A stretch of 64,000 nt of DNA from Collimonas arenae (GTDB taxonomy: Bacteria; Pseudomonadota; Gammaproteobacteria; Burkholderiales; Burkholderiaceae_D), in the NCBI RefSeq assembly GCF_001584165.1, contig NZ_CP013233.1, positions 1,550,001-1,614,000 on the forward strand, in the 5' to 3' direction. The notes under the pieces were generated by a model that was not told where the DNA came from, made no database searches, and saw nothing but the letters and a program-made list of their open reading frames with translations. Made by a program: the position numbers and the translations under genes. Shown piece after piece: positions 8,465 to 16,091 of this stretch. The first letter of the stretch is position 1. The number at the start of each line of letters is the position of its first letter.

Positions 8465-10345
8465 ATGAAATCGAAAGTACCAGCAGGAAATTTTGCGATT
8501 CCCCAGGTTTCGGCATTGTCATTAGCGCTGTCCTTGGTGTTTGCCTCCTTGTCCGTCCATGCAGCCGTGGCGGATACCGGCACTTGGGTCGCAACCAAGA
8601 CACAAGCATTCTTGCCGCAAGTGCAGGCTAATCAGAAAAGCCTGGCGGCCGACGCCAGCATAGCAACGCCGGCAGCATCGGCAGTGCAATTGGCGCAGGG
8701 CGAACCAGTCCATGTAACGCTGAGTCTGAATCTGCGCAACGAAGCCAAGCTCGATAAATTCCTGCAAGATCTGCATACGCCGGGCACTGCCTCCTACGGC
8801 AAATTCCTGAAGCCTGCGCAGTTCGCTGCGTTGTATGCGCCGACGGAAAAAGATGTCGCTGCGGTGGTCGCGCACTTGAGCAAGTCTGGTTTCGTCAACA
8901 TCCGGATTGCACCTAACCGTCAACTGGTGTTCGCCGACGGCACTGCCGCCACCGTGCAAACTGCATTCCGTACTTCGCTCAAGCGCTTCCAGCAAGACGG
9001 CCGCAAAGTGTTCGCCAATACCGACGCAGCGCAAGTGCCTGCGGCGCTGGGCAATATCGTCGGTTCGGTGCTCGGACTGCAAAACGTCGCGGTGGCCCAG
9101 ACCCATCATCGCTGGATACCTAACGCGCAGGGTAGCGTGGCGCTGCAAGCCAAGGCCAAGCCAAGCGCAACCCCTATCGCAACGCCGCACAGCCCAGCGC
9201 AGTTCCCCGCAATTTATAACGCCGGCTCGACGCCGACCGCATCCAACACCACGGTCGCCATCATTTCCGAAGGAAATATCGATCCGACGATCAGCGATCT
9301 GGGAACCTTCACTTCGGCCAACGGTTTCGCTACCGTCAACACTTCAGTGGTGCAAACCGGCCCTGCAGGCAGCGATTACAGCGATACGTCTGGCCAGGTC
9401 GAGTGGAATCTGGACAGCCAGACCATCACCGGCACCTCCGGCGGCGCAGTACAGCAGTTGATATTCTACGCATCGCCAGACATGAATTTCAGCAGCATCA
9501 CTGCCTCCTATAACCAGGCAGTCAGCGACAACCTGGCAAAAGTGATCAACGTCTCGCTCGGCGGCTGCGAATCGGATACGCATAGCGACGGCACCCAGGC
9601 CGCTGACGACAATGTGTTCAAGCAAGCCGTGGCGCAAGGACAAACCTTCTCGATCTCGACAGGCGACGCCGGCACCTACAATTGCCAGACCAGCTCGATC
9701 TCCGGCGCGCCAGGCGTACCGAAGAACAAATCCACCTATGATGTCAGCGAGCCTGCCAGCTCGCCATACGTGATCGCTGTCGGCGGTACTACCTTGTACA
9801 CCGCGTCCGGTGCCTACAGCAGCGAAACAGTCTGGAATGAGGGATTGAGCGCGATTGGCGTGTACGATGCCAATGGCGATTCCGATCCGACCAAGCGCTT
9901 GTGGGCAACCGGCGGCGGCTACAGCAAATACGAAGCAGCACCGTCCTATCAGTCGGGCGTAATTGCTGCCGGCAAGACCACCCGTGGCCTGCCGGACATC
10001 GCGTTTGATGCGGCCAGCGCCAGTGGCGCCACCATCTACTACAACGGCCAAACCGGTACAGTGGGCGGCACCAGCCTGGCAGCGCCGATCTTCACCGGCA
10101 CCTGGGCACGTCTGCAATCGGCCAACGGCAATGCGCTGGGCTTCCCGGCAGCCAGCTTCTACAAGTATTTCCCGCTGGCCGCCAATGCCGCGCTGCTGCA
10201 CGACGTGACTTCCGGCACCAATGGCGCCAGCAGCTCGTACGGCTACAAGGCTGCCAAAGGCTGGGACGCAACGACGGGCTTTGGTAGCCTGAACATCGCC
10301 AACCTGAATACCTTCATCCAGAACACATCGGATTTTGCACGTTGA
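8465..10345 (+). CDS. Secreted sedolisin (peptidase family S53)
   Basis: Start at ATG 8465, which follows AGGAATAAG; an upstream in-frame ATG at 8414 would add residues that spoil the signal peptide. The 626-residue precursor has a signal peptide ending near VHAAVA, then a pro-kumamolisin activation domain (roughly residues 50-210, with GTASYGKFLKPAQFAALYAP), then the S53 catalytic domain. The Glu-Asp pair is E313 and D317 in VEWNLD, the oxyanion Asp is in STGDAG, and the catalytic Ser is S537 in GGTSLAAP. These are acid-active serine-carboxyl endopeptidases that self-process and degrade proteins outside the cell. In a soil or fungus-associated bacterium this suggests nutrient acquisition from protein. 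Confidence 0.93.
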   Translation: MKSKVPAGNFAIPQVSALSLALSLVFASLSVHAAVADTGTWVATKTQAFLPQVQANQKSLAADASIATPAASAVQLAQGEPVHVTLSLNLRNEAKLDKFLQDLHTPGTASYGKFLKPAQFAALYAPTEKDVAAVVAHLSKSGFVNIRIAPNRQLVFADGTAATVQTAFRTSLKRFQQDGRKVFANTDAAQVPAALGNIVGSVLGLQNVAVAQTHHRWIPNAQGSVALQAKAKPSATPIATPHSPAQFPAIYNAGSTPTASNTTVAIISEGNIDPTISDLGTFTSANGFATVNTSVVQTGPAGSDYSDTSGQVEWNLDSQTITGTSGGAVQQLIFYASPDMNFSSITASYNQAVSDNLAKVINVSLGGCESDTHSDGTQAADDNVFKQAVAQGQTFSISTGDAGTYNCQTSSISGAPGVPKNKSTYDVSEPASSPYVIAVGGTTLYTASGAYSSETVWNEGLSAIGVYDANGDSDPTKRLWATGGGYSKYEAAPSYQSGVIAAGKTTRGLPDIAFDAASASGATIYYNGQTGTVGGTSLAAPIFTGTWARLQSANGNALGFPAASFYKYFPLAANAALLHDVTSGTNGASSSYGYKAAKGWDATTGFGSLNIANLNTFIQNTSDFAR

Positions 10346-10428
10346 TGATTTGTTTTCTTGATGTAGGGAAGCTCGCTCGGAGGACCAGCCAGGTCTTCCG
10401 GGCGCACATAGTGTTCGGGGAGATGGAG

Positions 10429-10626
10429 ATGAGCAGGTCGAATTTAACCTGGGTTATTACCGCGCTGATCCTGGGCGCCGGTGGCGCTTATGCAGTATGG
10501 CTGATGGATGGGAGTGGAATTGATGCCAGGGCAGCCGTTGTGAATGGCGAGCATGGCGTCCATGACAGCAAGCCCGTAGCAACCAGCCTGCGGCAGGCCG
10601 TCAACATCAATCCCTTCGGGAAATAG
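10429..10626 (+). CDS. Small single-span membrane protein, unknown
   Basis: The ATG at 10429 is preceded by GGGGAGATGGAG; a second in-frame ATG lies at 10423. The 65-residue product begins MSRSNLTWVITALILGAGG, a clear N-terminal membrane segment, followed by a short hydrophilic tail ending NINPFGK. I do not recognise a family. It lies just downstream of the sedolisin gene on the same strand and may be co-transcribed with it. The tail would be periplasmic if the first residues stay inside. Confidence 0.5.
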   Translation: MSRSNLTWVITALILGAGGAYAVWLMDGSGIDARAAVVNGEHGVHDSKPVATSLRQAVNINPFGK

Positions 10627-10695
10627 CAGCATTGCATTTCAGGGTGGATGCCTGCATCGGCAGGAAGCCCTCTATCGTAGAAGGAACAATCAGTT

Positions 10696-10911
10696 ATGAC
10701 CGCATATCTGCAACGACAGGACCGTCTCGCGCTGGTGACGCAGGCTACCGCCAACGTGACCGGAAAGCGCTTTTGTTCGCATCATCAAGGTGAGGTGCCT
10801 GTGGCCGAAGGCGAATTCGTGATACGCAACAAATCCAAGCGCTGGATTTGTTTTCGCTGTCAGGAACGCAGCCGGTTGCGCCGCGACGCACTCGACAAGC
10901 GGCTAGGATAA
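10696..10911 (+). CDS. Small zinc-ribbon-like protein, unknown
   Basis: The 71-residue product begins MTAYLQRQDRLALVTQATANV and contains FCSHHQG and later WICFRCQERSRLRR. The spaced Cys/His pairs (CSHH and CFRC) could hold one zinc ion, and the tail is basic. GTAGAAGGAACA before the ATG at 10696 can act as a ribosome site. No family is recognised. It follows another small gene and the sedolisin on the same strand. It could be a small nucleic-acid-binding protein, but no function is asserted. Confidence 0.5.
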   Translation: MTAYLQRQDRLALVTQATANVTGKRFCSHHQGEVPVAEGEFVIRNKSKRWICFRCQERSRLRRDALDKRLG

Positions 10912-10973
10912 TTGCAGTTCAAGTGCCGACGGCAGCGACTTAAAGTTCCTGCCGATTAGGGCAAGCGGCAAGC

Positions 10974-11375
10974 TCAGCGAAATGCGGCCAGCGGGTCGTA
11001 TCGCGGCTCCGCTCCATCATCTTGGCCTTTCGCAGCCAATCCGGATTTGATGAAATTCACTGATGTGACGCGCCATCCGCCGCGTTGCAGCTTCCAGCCG
11101 TGGATGACCTTCTGCCACCCTGGTTTCTGATACTGCTGGTCGTGCCGATCCAGCTCCCAATGACCCGCTTCCCACACATACCAGCCACCGACATAGTTCC
11201 AGAAACCGGGACTCCACACCATGCCAGCTCGTGGGCTAGGCGTGATTTCGTCCTTGGATGGCGGTGGCGCGCTCCTGAGAACAACGTCGATTTCATCGGG
11301 TTCCTTGAGGGGCGAAGAGATGAAAGTGGAAAACCGTCCGGCTATGATGGCGGCGATGCTGAGTGGATGTTTCAA
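10974..11375 (-). CDS. WXXGXW/YXWGXW repeat protein
   Basis: The 133-residue product contains MVWSPGFWNYVGGWYVWEAG and HWELDRHDQQYQKPGW, the aromatic-glycine repeat typical of the YXWGXW (WXXGXW) repeat family of envelope proteins. The likely start is a TTG at 11373-11375, with GGAG eight bases upstream. The N-terminus (KHPLSIAAIIAGRFS) is only weakly hydrophobic, and the lipobox common in this family is not evident, so either the start or the export signal is degenerate. The function of the family is unknown. It faces the preceding plus-strand genes and is monocistronic. Confidence 0.6.
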   Translation of the reverse strand: MKHPLSIAAIIAGRFSTFISSPLKEPDEIDVVLRSAPPPSKDEITPSPRAGMVWSPGFWNYVGGWYVWEAGHWELDRHDQQYQKPGWQKVIHGWKLQRGGWRVTSVNFIKSGLAAKGQDDGAEPRYDPLAAFR

Positions 11376-11833
11376 TTTGCGCTCCTGAATGTGTTCAGTG
11401 ATATCGATTGTACGAAGCCAGGAGCCCGGAAATGTGTCCCGTGCATTTGCTTACACTTTTCACATTTAACTTACAGGCAGAATCTGCTAAATCGATCGGG
11501 AGGCGGCTATGTGGCGACACGATGGCCCTATGGGGAGGCGGCGCACGAGGCGCGTATTTATAGTCGGCGCGATGAGTGAGGTGGATTGCAAATTAGCCAA
11601 GTAAAGGTGTAGTTCAACGATGAAAATGGAGTATTTCGACTAATTCGGCGGCGCAATATTGCTTGCATGTTACATACTGTATCCGACACTATCATGTGCG
11701 ATTGCCTGCAGTAGCGAAGTGGCCATGCCCTTGGCATGCTGTGAATGCTTTTGCCGTAACGAAAGGCCGATGGAGACTCGGCAGGTTTTCACTGAAAACC
11801 ATGATGAATTTGACGATAAAAGGAGTACATGAG
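11376..11833 (+). other. Intergenic region before the GST gene
   Basis: This 0.46-kb region has no clear gene apart from a short candidate frame at 11509-11604. TTGCTTACACTTTTCACATTT and following AT-rich sequence (11440-11490) may contain a promoter. Nothing else is supported. Confidence 0.3.
11509..11604 (+). CDS. Candidate 31-residue basic peptide
   Basis: A 31-codon frame starts at ATG 11509, preceded by GGGAGGCGGCT, a near-ideal ribosome site. The product is very basic (RRRTRRVFIVG in the middle) and ends CKLAK. It matches no family known to me. The only evidence is the ribosome site and the absence of another gene here, so the call is weak. Confidence 0.2.
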   Translation: MWRHDGPMGRRRTRRVFIVGAMSEVDCKLAK

Positions 11834-12484
11834 ATGGCATCGAATCGCCGGGTCACTTTTTTTCATTCGCCGAACACGCGTTCTGCCGGTGCCCGGATCC
11901 TGCTGGAAGAATTGGGTGCCGACTACGAACTGCATGCGCTCAACATGAAGGCGGGAGAGCAGCGCGGTGCCGCCTACCTGGCGGTCAACCCGATGGGCAA
12001 GGTGCCCGCCATCAAACATGGCGATGCACTGATCACTGAGCAGCCCGCGGTGTTCCTGTATCTTGCCGACCTCTATCAGGACGCAGGTCTGGCGCCGGCC
12101 CTGGACGATCCGCTGCGCGGCCCGTACCTGCGCTGGATGGTGTATTACGGTTCGTGTTTTGAGCCAGCGTTGATCGACCGTGCACTAAAGCATGCGCCGG
12201 CGCCGCCGTCTACGTGTCCTTATGGCGATTTCGATTCAATGTGGAAGACTCTGACCGACCAGCTGGAAAAAGGGCCGTACATTCTGGGGGAGAAATTCAG
12301 TGCCGCCGACGTCCTCTGGGGTACCGCGTTGACGTGGACCACATCCTTCAAGCTGGTGCCTCTGACGCCATTGATCCAAGCCTATATCGGCCGCGTCAAT
12401 GCACGCCCGGCAGCCAAGCGCGTGGCGGCATTGGATGCCGAACTGGCGGCGTTGCATGCCAGTCAGGCTGCAGCCAATGAATGA
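11834..12484 (+). CDS. Glutathione S-transferase family protein
   Basis: Start at ATG 11834, with AGGAG eight bases upstream; more distant in-frame starts lack a ribosome site. The 216-residue protein has the thioredoxin-like N-terminal domain (FFHSPNTRSAGARILLEELG, then the cis-proline segment NPMGKVPAI and TEQPAVFLYLADLY) and an all-helical C-terminal domain with LGEKFSAADVLWGTAL. The Ser near residue 11 is a probable glutathione-activating residue, as in bacterial beta/theta-like GSTs. The enzyme conjugates or reduces small electrophiles in the cytoplasm. The substrate is unknown, and neighbours do not narrow it. Confidence 0.85.
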   Translation: MASNRRVTFFHSPNTRSAGARILLEELGADYELHALNMKAGEQRGAAYLAVNPMGKVPAIKHGDALITEQPAVFLYLADLYQDAGLAPALDDPLRGPYLRWMVYYGSCFEPALIDRALKHAPAPPSTCPYGDFDSMWKTLTDQLEKGPYILGEKFSAADVLWGTALTWTTSFKLVPLTPLIQAYIGRVNARPAAKRVAALDAELAALHASQAAANE

Positions 12485-12616
12485 AGAAGAGCAGGTAGTA
12501 GACTTGTGATCGTTCTGCCTGTGTGTGATCGTGTTCGTAGTAAATAAATGTGGCCTCGGTTAAGCCAACTATGGCACCAGCCGGCGCTATTACAACAACT
12601 GAAAAGGGAGCTTGTC

Positions 12617-12976
12617 TTGAATACTGTCGTCAACCTGCTGATTGCGTTGGTCGCTTTGCTGCACGTCTATTTCCTGGTGCTGGAGATGTTTCTCTGGGAT
12701 AAACCGTTCGGTATCAAGACATTTCGCCTGACTCAAGAGTTCGCCACGGCATCGAAGGCGTTGGCTGCCAATCAAGGGTTGTACAACGGTTTCCTGGCAG
12801 CTGGCCTGGCCTGGGGAATTTGCCTTGGCGCGCATGGCTTCTCGATCAAGGTCTTTTTCCTGGCGTGTGTGATCGTCGCGGGTATCTTCGGCGCGCTCAC
12901 CGCCAGCCGCAAAATCCTCTTCATCCAGGCAATGCCGGCTGCGATTGCGCTGGCATTGCTGTTAATCGCCCGCTAG
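12617..12976 (+). CDS. DUF1304 family small membrane protein
   Basis: The best start is the TTG at 12617, six bases after GGGAG; it gives 119 residues, the usual length for this family. The in-frame ATG at 12548 would add 23 residues of hydrophilic leader without a ribosome site. The product has four hydrophobic segments, with ALLHVYFLVLEMFLW and NQGLYNGFLAAGL as family signatures, and TASRKILFIQAMPA near the end. DUF1304 proteins are inner-membrane proteins of unknown function. It sits alone between a GST gene and a convergent FMN reductase gene. Confidence 0.8.
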   Translation: MNTVVNLLIALVALLHVYFLVLEMFLWDKPFGIKTFRLTQEFATASKALAANQGLYNGFLAAGLAWGICLGAHGFSIKVFFLACVIVAGIFGALTASRKILFIQAMPAAIALALLLIAR

Positions 12977-13011
12977 GCAGCGGGGGGAATCGGCCCAGGC
13001 CGTGAGGGAAA

Positions 13012-13551
13012 TTATTGCGGGTTCGGTGGCGCCGCCAGCGCGGCCTCACGTAAAGAAGCCAGCACTCCGCGCAGCGATGCGGCTATCTGCGGATGGGCCA
13101 CAATCTGTTCTTCATCGAGATGTGCGCCGAGAAGCGGAACCGTGATGCAAGCTTCATCGACAATGTGCGCCGACATCACCGTGACGACTTCGCGCAAGGC
13201 TGCCTGAGCGTGCACCGCGCGCGGCGATGCGTTCAGCAAAGCCACCGGCTTGAACACAAACGCTTCGCAACTTACCATCCAGTCGAGCGCGTTTTTCATG
13301 ACGCCGGTAATTCCGTGCGCGTATTCCGGGCTGGCAATCAGCAGCGCATCGGCTGAGGCGATCCGACGGCGCAAGTCAGCGACAGACGTCGGATCGTCCG
13401 CTTCAAGATCAGGATTGAACAGCGGAAGTTCACCTAGTCCAGTGAAAAATTCCACTTCGATATCATCCGGTGAAAGACGGGCGATGGCACGTAGCAGGGC
13501 GGAGTTGAGGGAGGCTGCACGCAGGCTGCCGGAGATTGCCAGGAATTTCAT
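13012..13551 (-). CDS. NADPH-dependent FMN reductase family protein
   Basis: The start is placed at the ATG giving MKFLAISGSLRAASLN, because nine residues further upstream (from 13578) are not part of the fold. The 179-residue flavodoxin-like protein has the FMN phosphate loop GSLRAASLN and the signature SPEYAHGITGVMKNALDW, as in ArsH/ChrR/azoreductase-type NAD(P)H:FMN or quinone reductases. It reduces FMN or quinones in the cytoplasm. No partner oxygenase is adjacent. It ends head to head with the DUF1304 gene. Confidence 0.85.
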   Translation of the reverse strand: MKFLAISGSLRAASLNSALLRAIARLSPDDIEVEFFTGLGELPLFNPDLEADDPTSVADLRRRIASADALLIASPEYAHGITGVMKNALDWMVSCEAFVFKPVALLNASPRAVHAQAALREVVTVMSAHIVDEACITVPLLGAHLDEEQIVAHPQIAASLRGVLASLREAALAAPPNPQ

Positions 13552-13645
13552 GTTGCCCAGAGAAATGCGTAAGGGCATCTATTATGCCAACATGCTGCGT
13601 TGTCCGTCGGCAATGACATTCCCTGCTCATCGATTTGATGAGGAA

Positions 13646-13677
13646 AAACCCGCGCAGGTCAAATTCTGCGCGGGTTT
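13646..13677 (-). terminator. Rho-independent terminator of the glycine-rich small protein gene
   Basis: A perfect 12-bp stem (AAACCCGCGCAG with CTGCGCGGGTTT, loop of eight bases) is followed on the minus strand by a T-run. It lies 8 bases after the stop of the gene at 13685-13936. Confidence 0.85.
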
Positions 13678-13684
13678 GGGTGGC

Positions 13685-13936
13685 TTATTTGGCTGGTGCC
13701 GGTGTGGCCGGCGCAGCAGCATGAGCCGCGGCTGCCTGGTCGGCTGCTTTCTTGTTGGCCAGGTGACGTCCGGCCACGCAGCCGCCGACTGCGCCAATAA
13801 CCGCATGATGGCCGGCATAATGACCGGCAACCGCGCCTACGGCGGCACCCTTGATACAGCCTTTAGCGCTGGCGGCGCCGGAAGCGCCGGCCAGGGCAAG
13901 CGCGCAGAACAGTACAGCAGTGATCTTCGAATTCAT
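13685..13936 (-). CDS. Small exported glycine-zipper-like protein
   Basis: The start at 13936 has AAAGGAG at ideal spacing. The 83-residue product has a signal peptide (MNSKITAVLFCALALAGASGAASA), then a glycine-rich segment KGAAVGAVAGHYAGHHAVIGAVGG similar to glycine-zipper 2TM proteins, and an alanine-rich tail ending PATPAPAK. A strong terminator follows directly, so it is monocistronic. Small proteins like this are common in Burkholderiales envelopes, but the function is not known. The two Cys in the mature part could form a disulfide. Confidence 0.7.
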   Translation of the reverse strand: MNSKITAVLFCALALAGASGAASAKGCIKGAAVGAVAGHYAGHHAVIGAVGGCVAGRHLANKKAADQAAAAHAAAPATPAPAK

Positions 13937-14189
13937 GGTGGCTCCTTTAATTGACGAGGACGGATGTCGCAACTCGTTGATGACAACTCATTAACGCCGG
14001 TGGCGCGGCAGCTGGTTGACAGCACTTCGAAAAAAATCTTGCCGTTACGATTGTTGATCTTTTGAGGTCGCGCTGCAAGGGGGCGGTTTCTCCCTGTGCG
14101 ACGCCCAGGAGGTAGCAGCCGGTAGATATCTTTTTCTCATTCCATCGCTTCCGGTTATAGAATTGGAGTTTTCACGAACGGATATTGCA

Positions 14190-14492
14190 ATGCCACACTC
14201 TACGCACATCGGCGCCGCCGCCGCGATTCAAAGCCTCAACGGTTGGGCTGCTGTCGACGGCCGCGATGCGATTCAAAAGACTTTCCTGTTTGCCGATTTC
14301 AACGCCGCTTTCGGCTTCATGACACAGGTAGCCTTGCTGGCGGAAAAAATGGATCATCATCCGGAGTGGTCGAACGTCTACAACCGCGTGGTTGTGTTGT
14401 TGACTACCCACGACGCCAACGGCGTCACCGACCTCGACCTGCGCCTGGCGCAATTCATGGAGCGCGTGGCCGGCGCTGCCGTCAAAAATTGA
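14190..14492 (+). CDS. phhB: Pterin-4a-carbinolamine dehydratase
   Basis: The start is taken at ATG 14190; a TTG at 14163 is possible. The 100-residue protein shows the family core [34 protein letters not shown], with the catalytic HH of the EKMDHHPEW motif, and ends in [13 protein letters not shown]. The enzyme dehydrates 4a-hydroxytetrahydropterin after aromatic amino acid hydroxylation so the cofactor can be reused. It is followed two bases later by a FolM-like pteridine reductase, so the two form a pterin recycling pair. No phenylalanine hydroxylase gene is visible in the window. Confidence 0.85.
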   Translation: MPHSTHIGAAAAIQSLNGWAAVDGRDAIQKTFLFADFNAAFGFMTQVALLAEKMDHHPEWSNVYNRVVVLLTTHDANGVTDLDLRLAQFMERVAGAAVKN

Positions 14493-14494
14493 GC

Positions 14495-15298
14495 ATGCAA
14501 GCCCCCAACACGCCGCTGCCAGCCGACATGACACAAACCGTGGTGCTCATTACCGGCGCCGCCAAGCGGGTCGGCAGAGTGATCGCCGAACGTTTCGCGC
14601 AAGCGGGGTACGCGGTGGTGGTGCACTACGGCAGTTCGCAACAGGATGCGCTGGATACCGCGCAGGCGATAGAAGCCGGTGGCGGCGTGGCGTTGCTGCA
14701 GCAGGCTGATCTGCAGGATCCGCAGCAACTGCAGGCGATGATTGCCGCGACATACGCCAGGTTCGGCAGGCTCGATGTGCTGGTCAATTGCGCCGCGATT
14801 TTTTTTCCGGACACGCTGGTTGATTTCGCATTGGATGATTTGGAGCGCTCGTGGCAAGTCAACTGCCGCGCGCCGTTGCTGCTGACTCAGGCTTTTTACC
14901 AGCAAGCACAGCAACGGGGACAGCAGGGCGTAGTGATCAACGTCGTCGATCAAAAAGTCCGCGCTAACTTCCATCCCGAGGATTTCAGTTACACCGTGGC
15001 CAAGGCCGCGCTAGGCAACCTGACCGCAATGCTGGCTATGTCCAGCGCTCCAGTGCTCAGGGTCAACGCCCTGTATCCCGGCCTGATGACGCCAAGCGGC
15101 GACCAGACCCAGGCCGATTTCGAGTATTCCTCGGCCCGCTCAACTCCGCTGGGCTACATCGCCCCAGTCACGGAAATCGCCGACGCCATCCTGTTGCTGA
15201 CCAGACCATCATTCAACGGCGCCGAATTCGTCGTCGACGCTGGCCAAAACCTGGTACGCGTAGACCGCGACGTAATCAACCTCTATCGTGCGCCTTGA
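14495..15298 (+). CDS. folM: FolM-like pteridine (dihydromonapterin) reductase, SDR family
   Basis: The first ATG (14495) lies two bases after the phhB stop; an ATG at 14528 could also be used. The 267-residue short-chain dehydrogenase has TGAAKRVGR in place of the usual TGxxxGIG, which is typical of pteridine reductases and FolM, together with NVVDQKV and the catalytic YTVAK. These enzymes use NADPH to reduce dihydropterins to the tetrahydro form, for example tetrahydromonapterin, the cofactor of bacterial phenylalanine hydroxylase. Adjacency to phhB supports that role. The substrate remains an inference because other SDRs can share parts of these motifs. Confidence 0.75.
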   Translation: MQAPNTPLPADMTQTVVLITGAAKRVGRVIAERFAQAGYAVVVHYGSSQQDALDTAQAIEAGGGVALLQQADLQDPQQLQAMIAATYARFGRLDVLVNCAAIFFPDTLVDFALDDLERSWQVNCRAPLLLTQAFYQQAQQRGQQGVVINVVDQKVRANFHPEDFSYTVAKAALGNLTAMLAMSSAPVLRVNALYPGLMTPSGDQTQADFEYSSARSTPLGYIAPVTEIADAILLLTRPSFNGAEFVVDAGQNLVRVDRDVINLYRAP

Positions 15299-15328
15299 TG
15301 TCAGGTGGAGGATCGTTGTGGTGAAAAG

Positions 15329-15501
15329 CTGAGAGGTCACCGGGCGGCCTCCGGCTGGCATCCAGGGAGTCGTAACCGTTTTAAGTAACGTTCGGCGAAT
15401 AGGGCTGATGTGCCGCCGCACTTACTCCGTGGTCCGTTAAAAGGGGGCAGAGTAATTTTCGCAAGAAGCCGCGAAAAAAAACTCCGACCCCATTTAACTG
15501 C
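15329..15501. repeat. Direct repeat copy A with degenerate REP-like palindrome
   Basis: It shares CCGTTTTAAGTAAC, CTCCGTGGTCCGTTAAA and the flanking GC-rich blocks with copy B at 15773-15946. Its palindrome (15436-15453 facing 15481-15498) has drifted: GTTAAAAGGGGGCAGAGT pairs imperfectly with ACTCCGACCCCATTTAAC. A purine-rich loop containing GCGAAAAAAA separates the arms. Confidence 0.75.
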
Positions 15502-15504
15502 TCG

Positions 15505-15592
15505 GGGTTGGTTTTGATGCTGTTGTTGGTTTTGATGTTGCTTTTGAATTGGCTTTTGACTTTGCCGTTGCTTTTGACTTTTCGCATGCTGA
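15505..15592. repeat. Low-complexity T/G-rich tract
   Basis: The tract is built of degenerate units such as TTGGTTTTGATG and TTGCTTTTGAC. It looks like a decayed short tandem repeat. No coding potential is credible. Confidence 0.5.
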
Positions 15593-15597
15593 CGTTG

Positions 15598-15689
15598 CCA
15601 AATGAGCCGGGTGACAGTCGGGAATGATGGGACACATGTTTGAGCGCAGCGAGTTTGTGTCCCATCCGACTGGCGCACGGCTCATTTGG
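15598..15689. repeat. 92-bp imperfect palindrome
   Basis: The outer arms CCAAATGAGCCG (15598-15609) and CGGCTCATTTGG (15678-15689) are perfect complements. Inside them lie CAGTCGG/CCGACTG and GGGACACA/TGTGTCCC arms. The loop reads TTTGAGCGCAGCGAGT. The DNA or transcript could fold into one long cruciform or hairpin. Confidence 0.7.
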
Positions 15690-15726
15690 GGACCCGCCAA
15701 CGGCGGGCAACGGCTGTGCGATCGCC

Positions 15727-15773
15727 TTTCTTTGCTTACTTTCGGGCGCCCGGCTAGGGGCGAAGCAAAGAAA
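15727..15773. repeat. Inverted repeat TTTCTTTGCTT / AAGCAAAGAAA
   Basis: Eleven-base perfect arms (15727-15737 and 15763-15773) enclose a GC-rich loop. I associate this motif with dispersed repeats in Burkholderiales. It borders direct repeat copy B. Confidence 0.6.
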
Positions 15774-15946
15774 GTGAGCGGCTGCCGGGCCGCCCCCGGC
15801 AAGCCTCTACGGAGTAGCAACCGTTTTAAGTAACTTCGGACGAACAAGACTAATGCACCGCCGAGCGTACTCCGTGGTCCGTTAAATGGGGTCAGAGTAA
15901 TTTTCGCAAAGAACCGCGAAAAAAAACTCTGACCCCATTTAACTGC
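15773..15946. repeat. Direct repeat copy B with perfect REP-like palindrome
   Basis: This is the second copy of the repeat at 15329-15501. Its palindrome is intact: GTTAAATGGGGTCAGAGT (15881-15898) faces ACTCTGACCCCATTTAAC (15926-15943), extended by TTTTCGC/GCGAAAA. The GGGGTCAG core in inverted pairs is what is expected of REP doublets mobilised by a REP-associated transposase. Confidence 0.8.
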
Positions 15947-16091
15947 GTGGGGGCGTCGTTGTCGATCGAATGGTGGTGGTGTGCGCTTCCCACGCGCCGC
16001 CCGGTGATTCGCTGCACAGGAGCATAAAATCTGTAAGGAAGCTGATCACTGTACGACTAAACCACAACATTCATCAGCCCTGGAGACCAAA

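Larger units (their letters stand above)
15299..16091. other. Repeat-rich intergenic region without genes
   Basis: This 0.8-kb region holds only repeats: two direct copies of about 170 bases, each ending in a REP-like palindrome, a T/G-rich low-complexity tract, a 92-bp imperfect palindrome and a further hairpin. Open frames inside it are repeat artefacts. The last 100 bases before 16092 presumably hold the promoter of the DUF1223 gene. Confidence 0.7.

Noticed and set aside
15494..15847. Open frames inside the repeat mosaic (both strands)
   Set aside because: They translate repeat arms and T/G tracts into Lys/Gln-rich nonsense, and no ribosome site is present.
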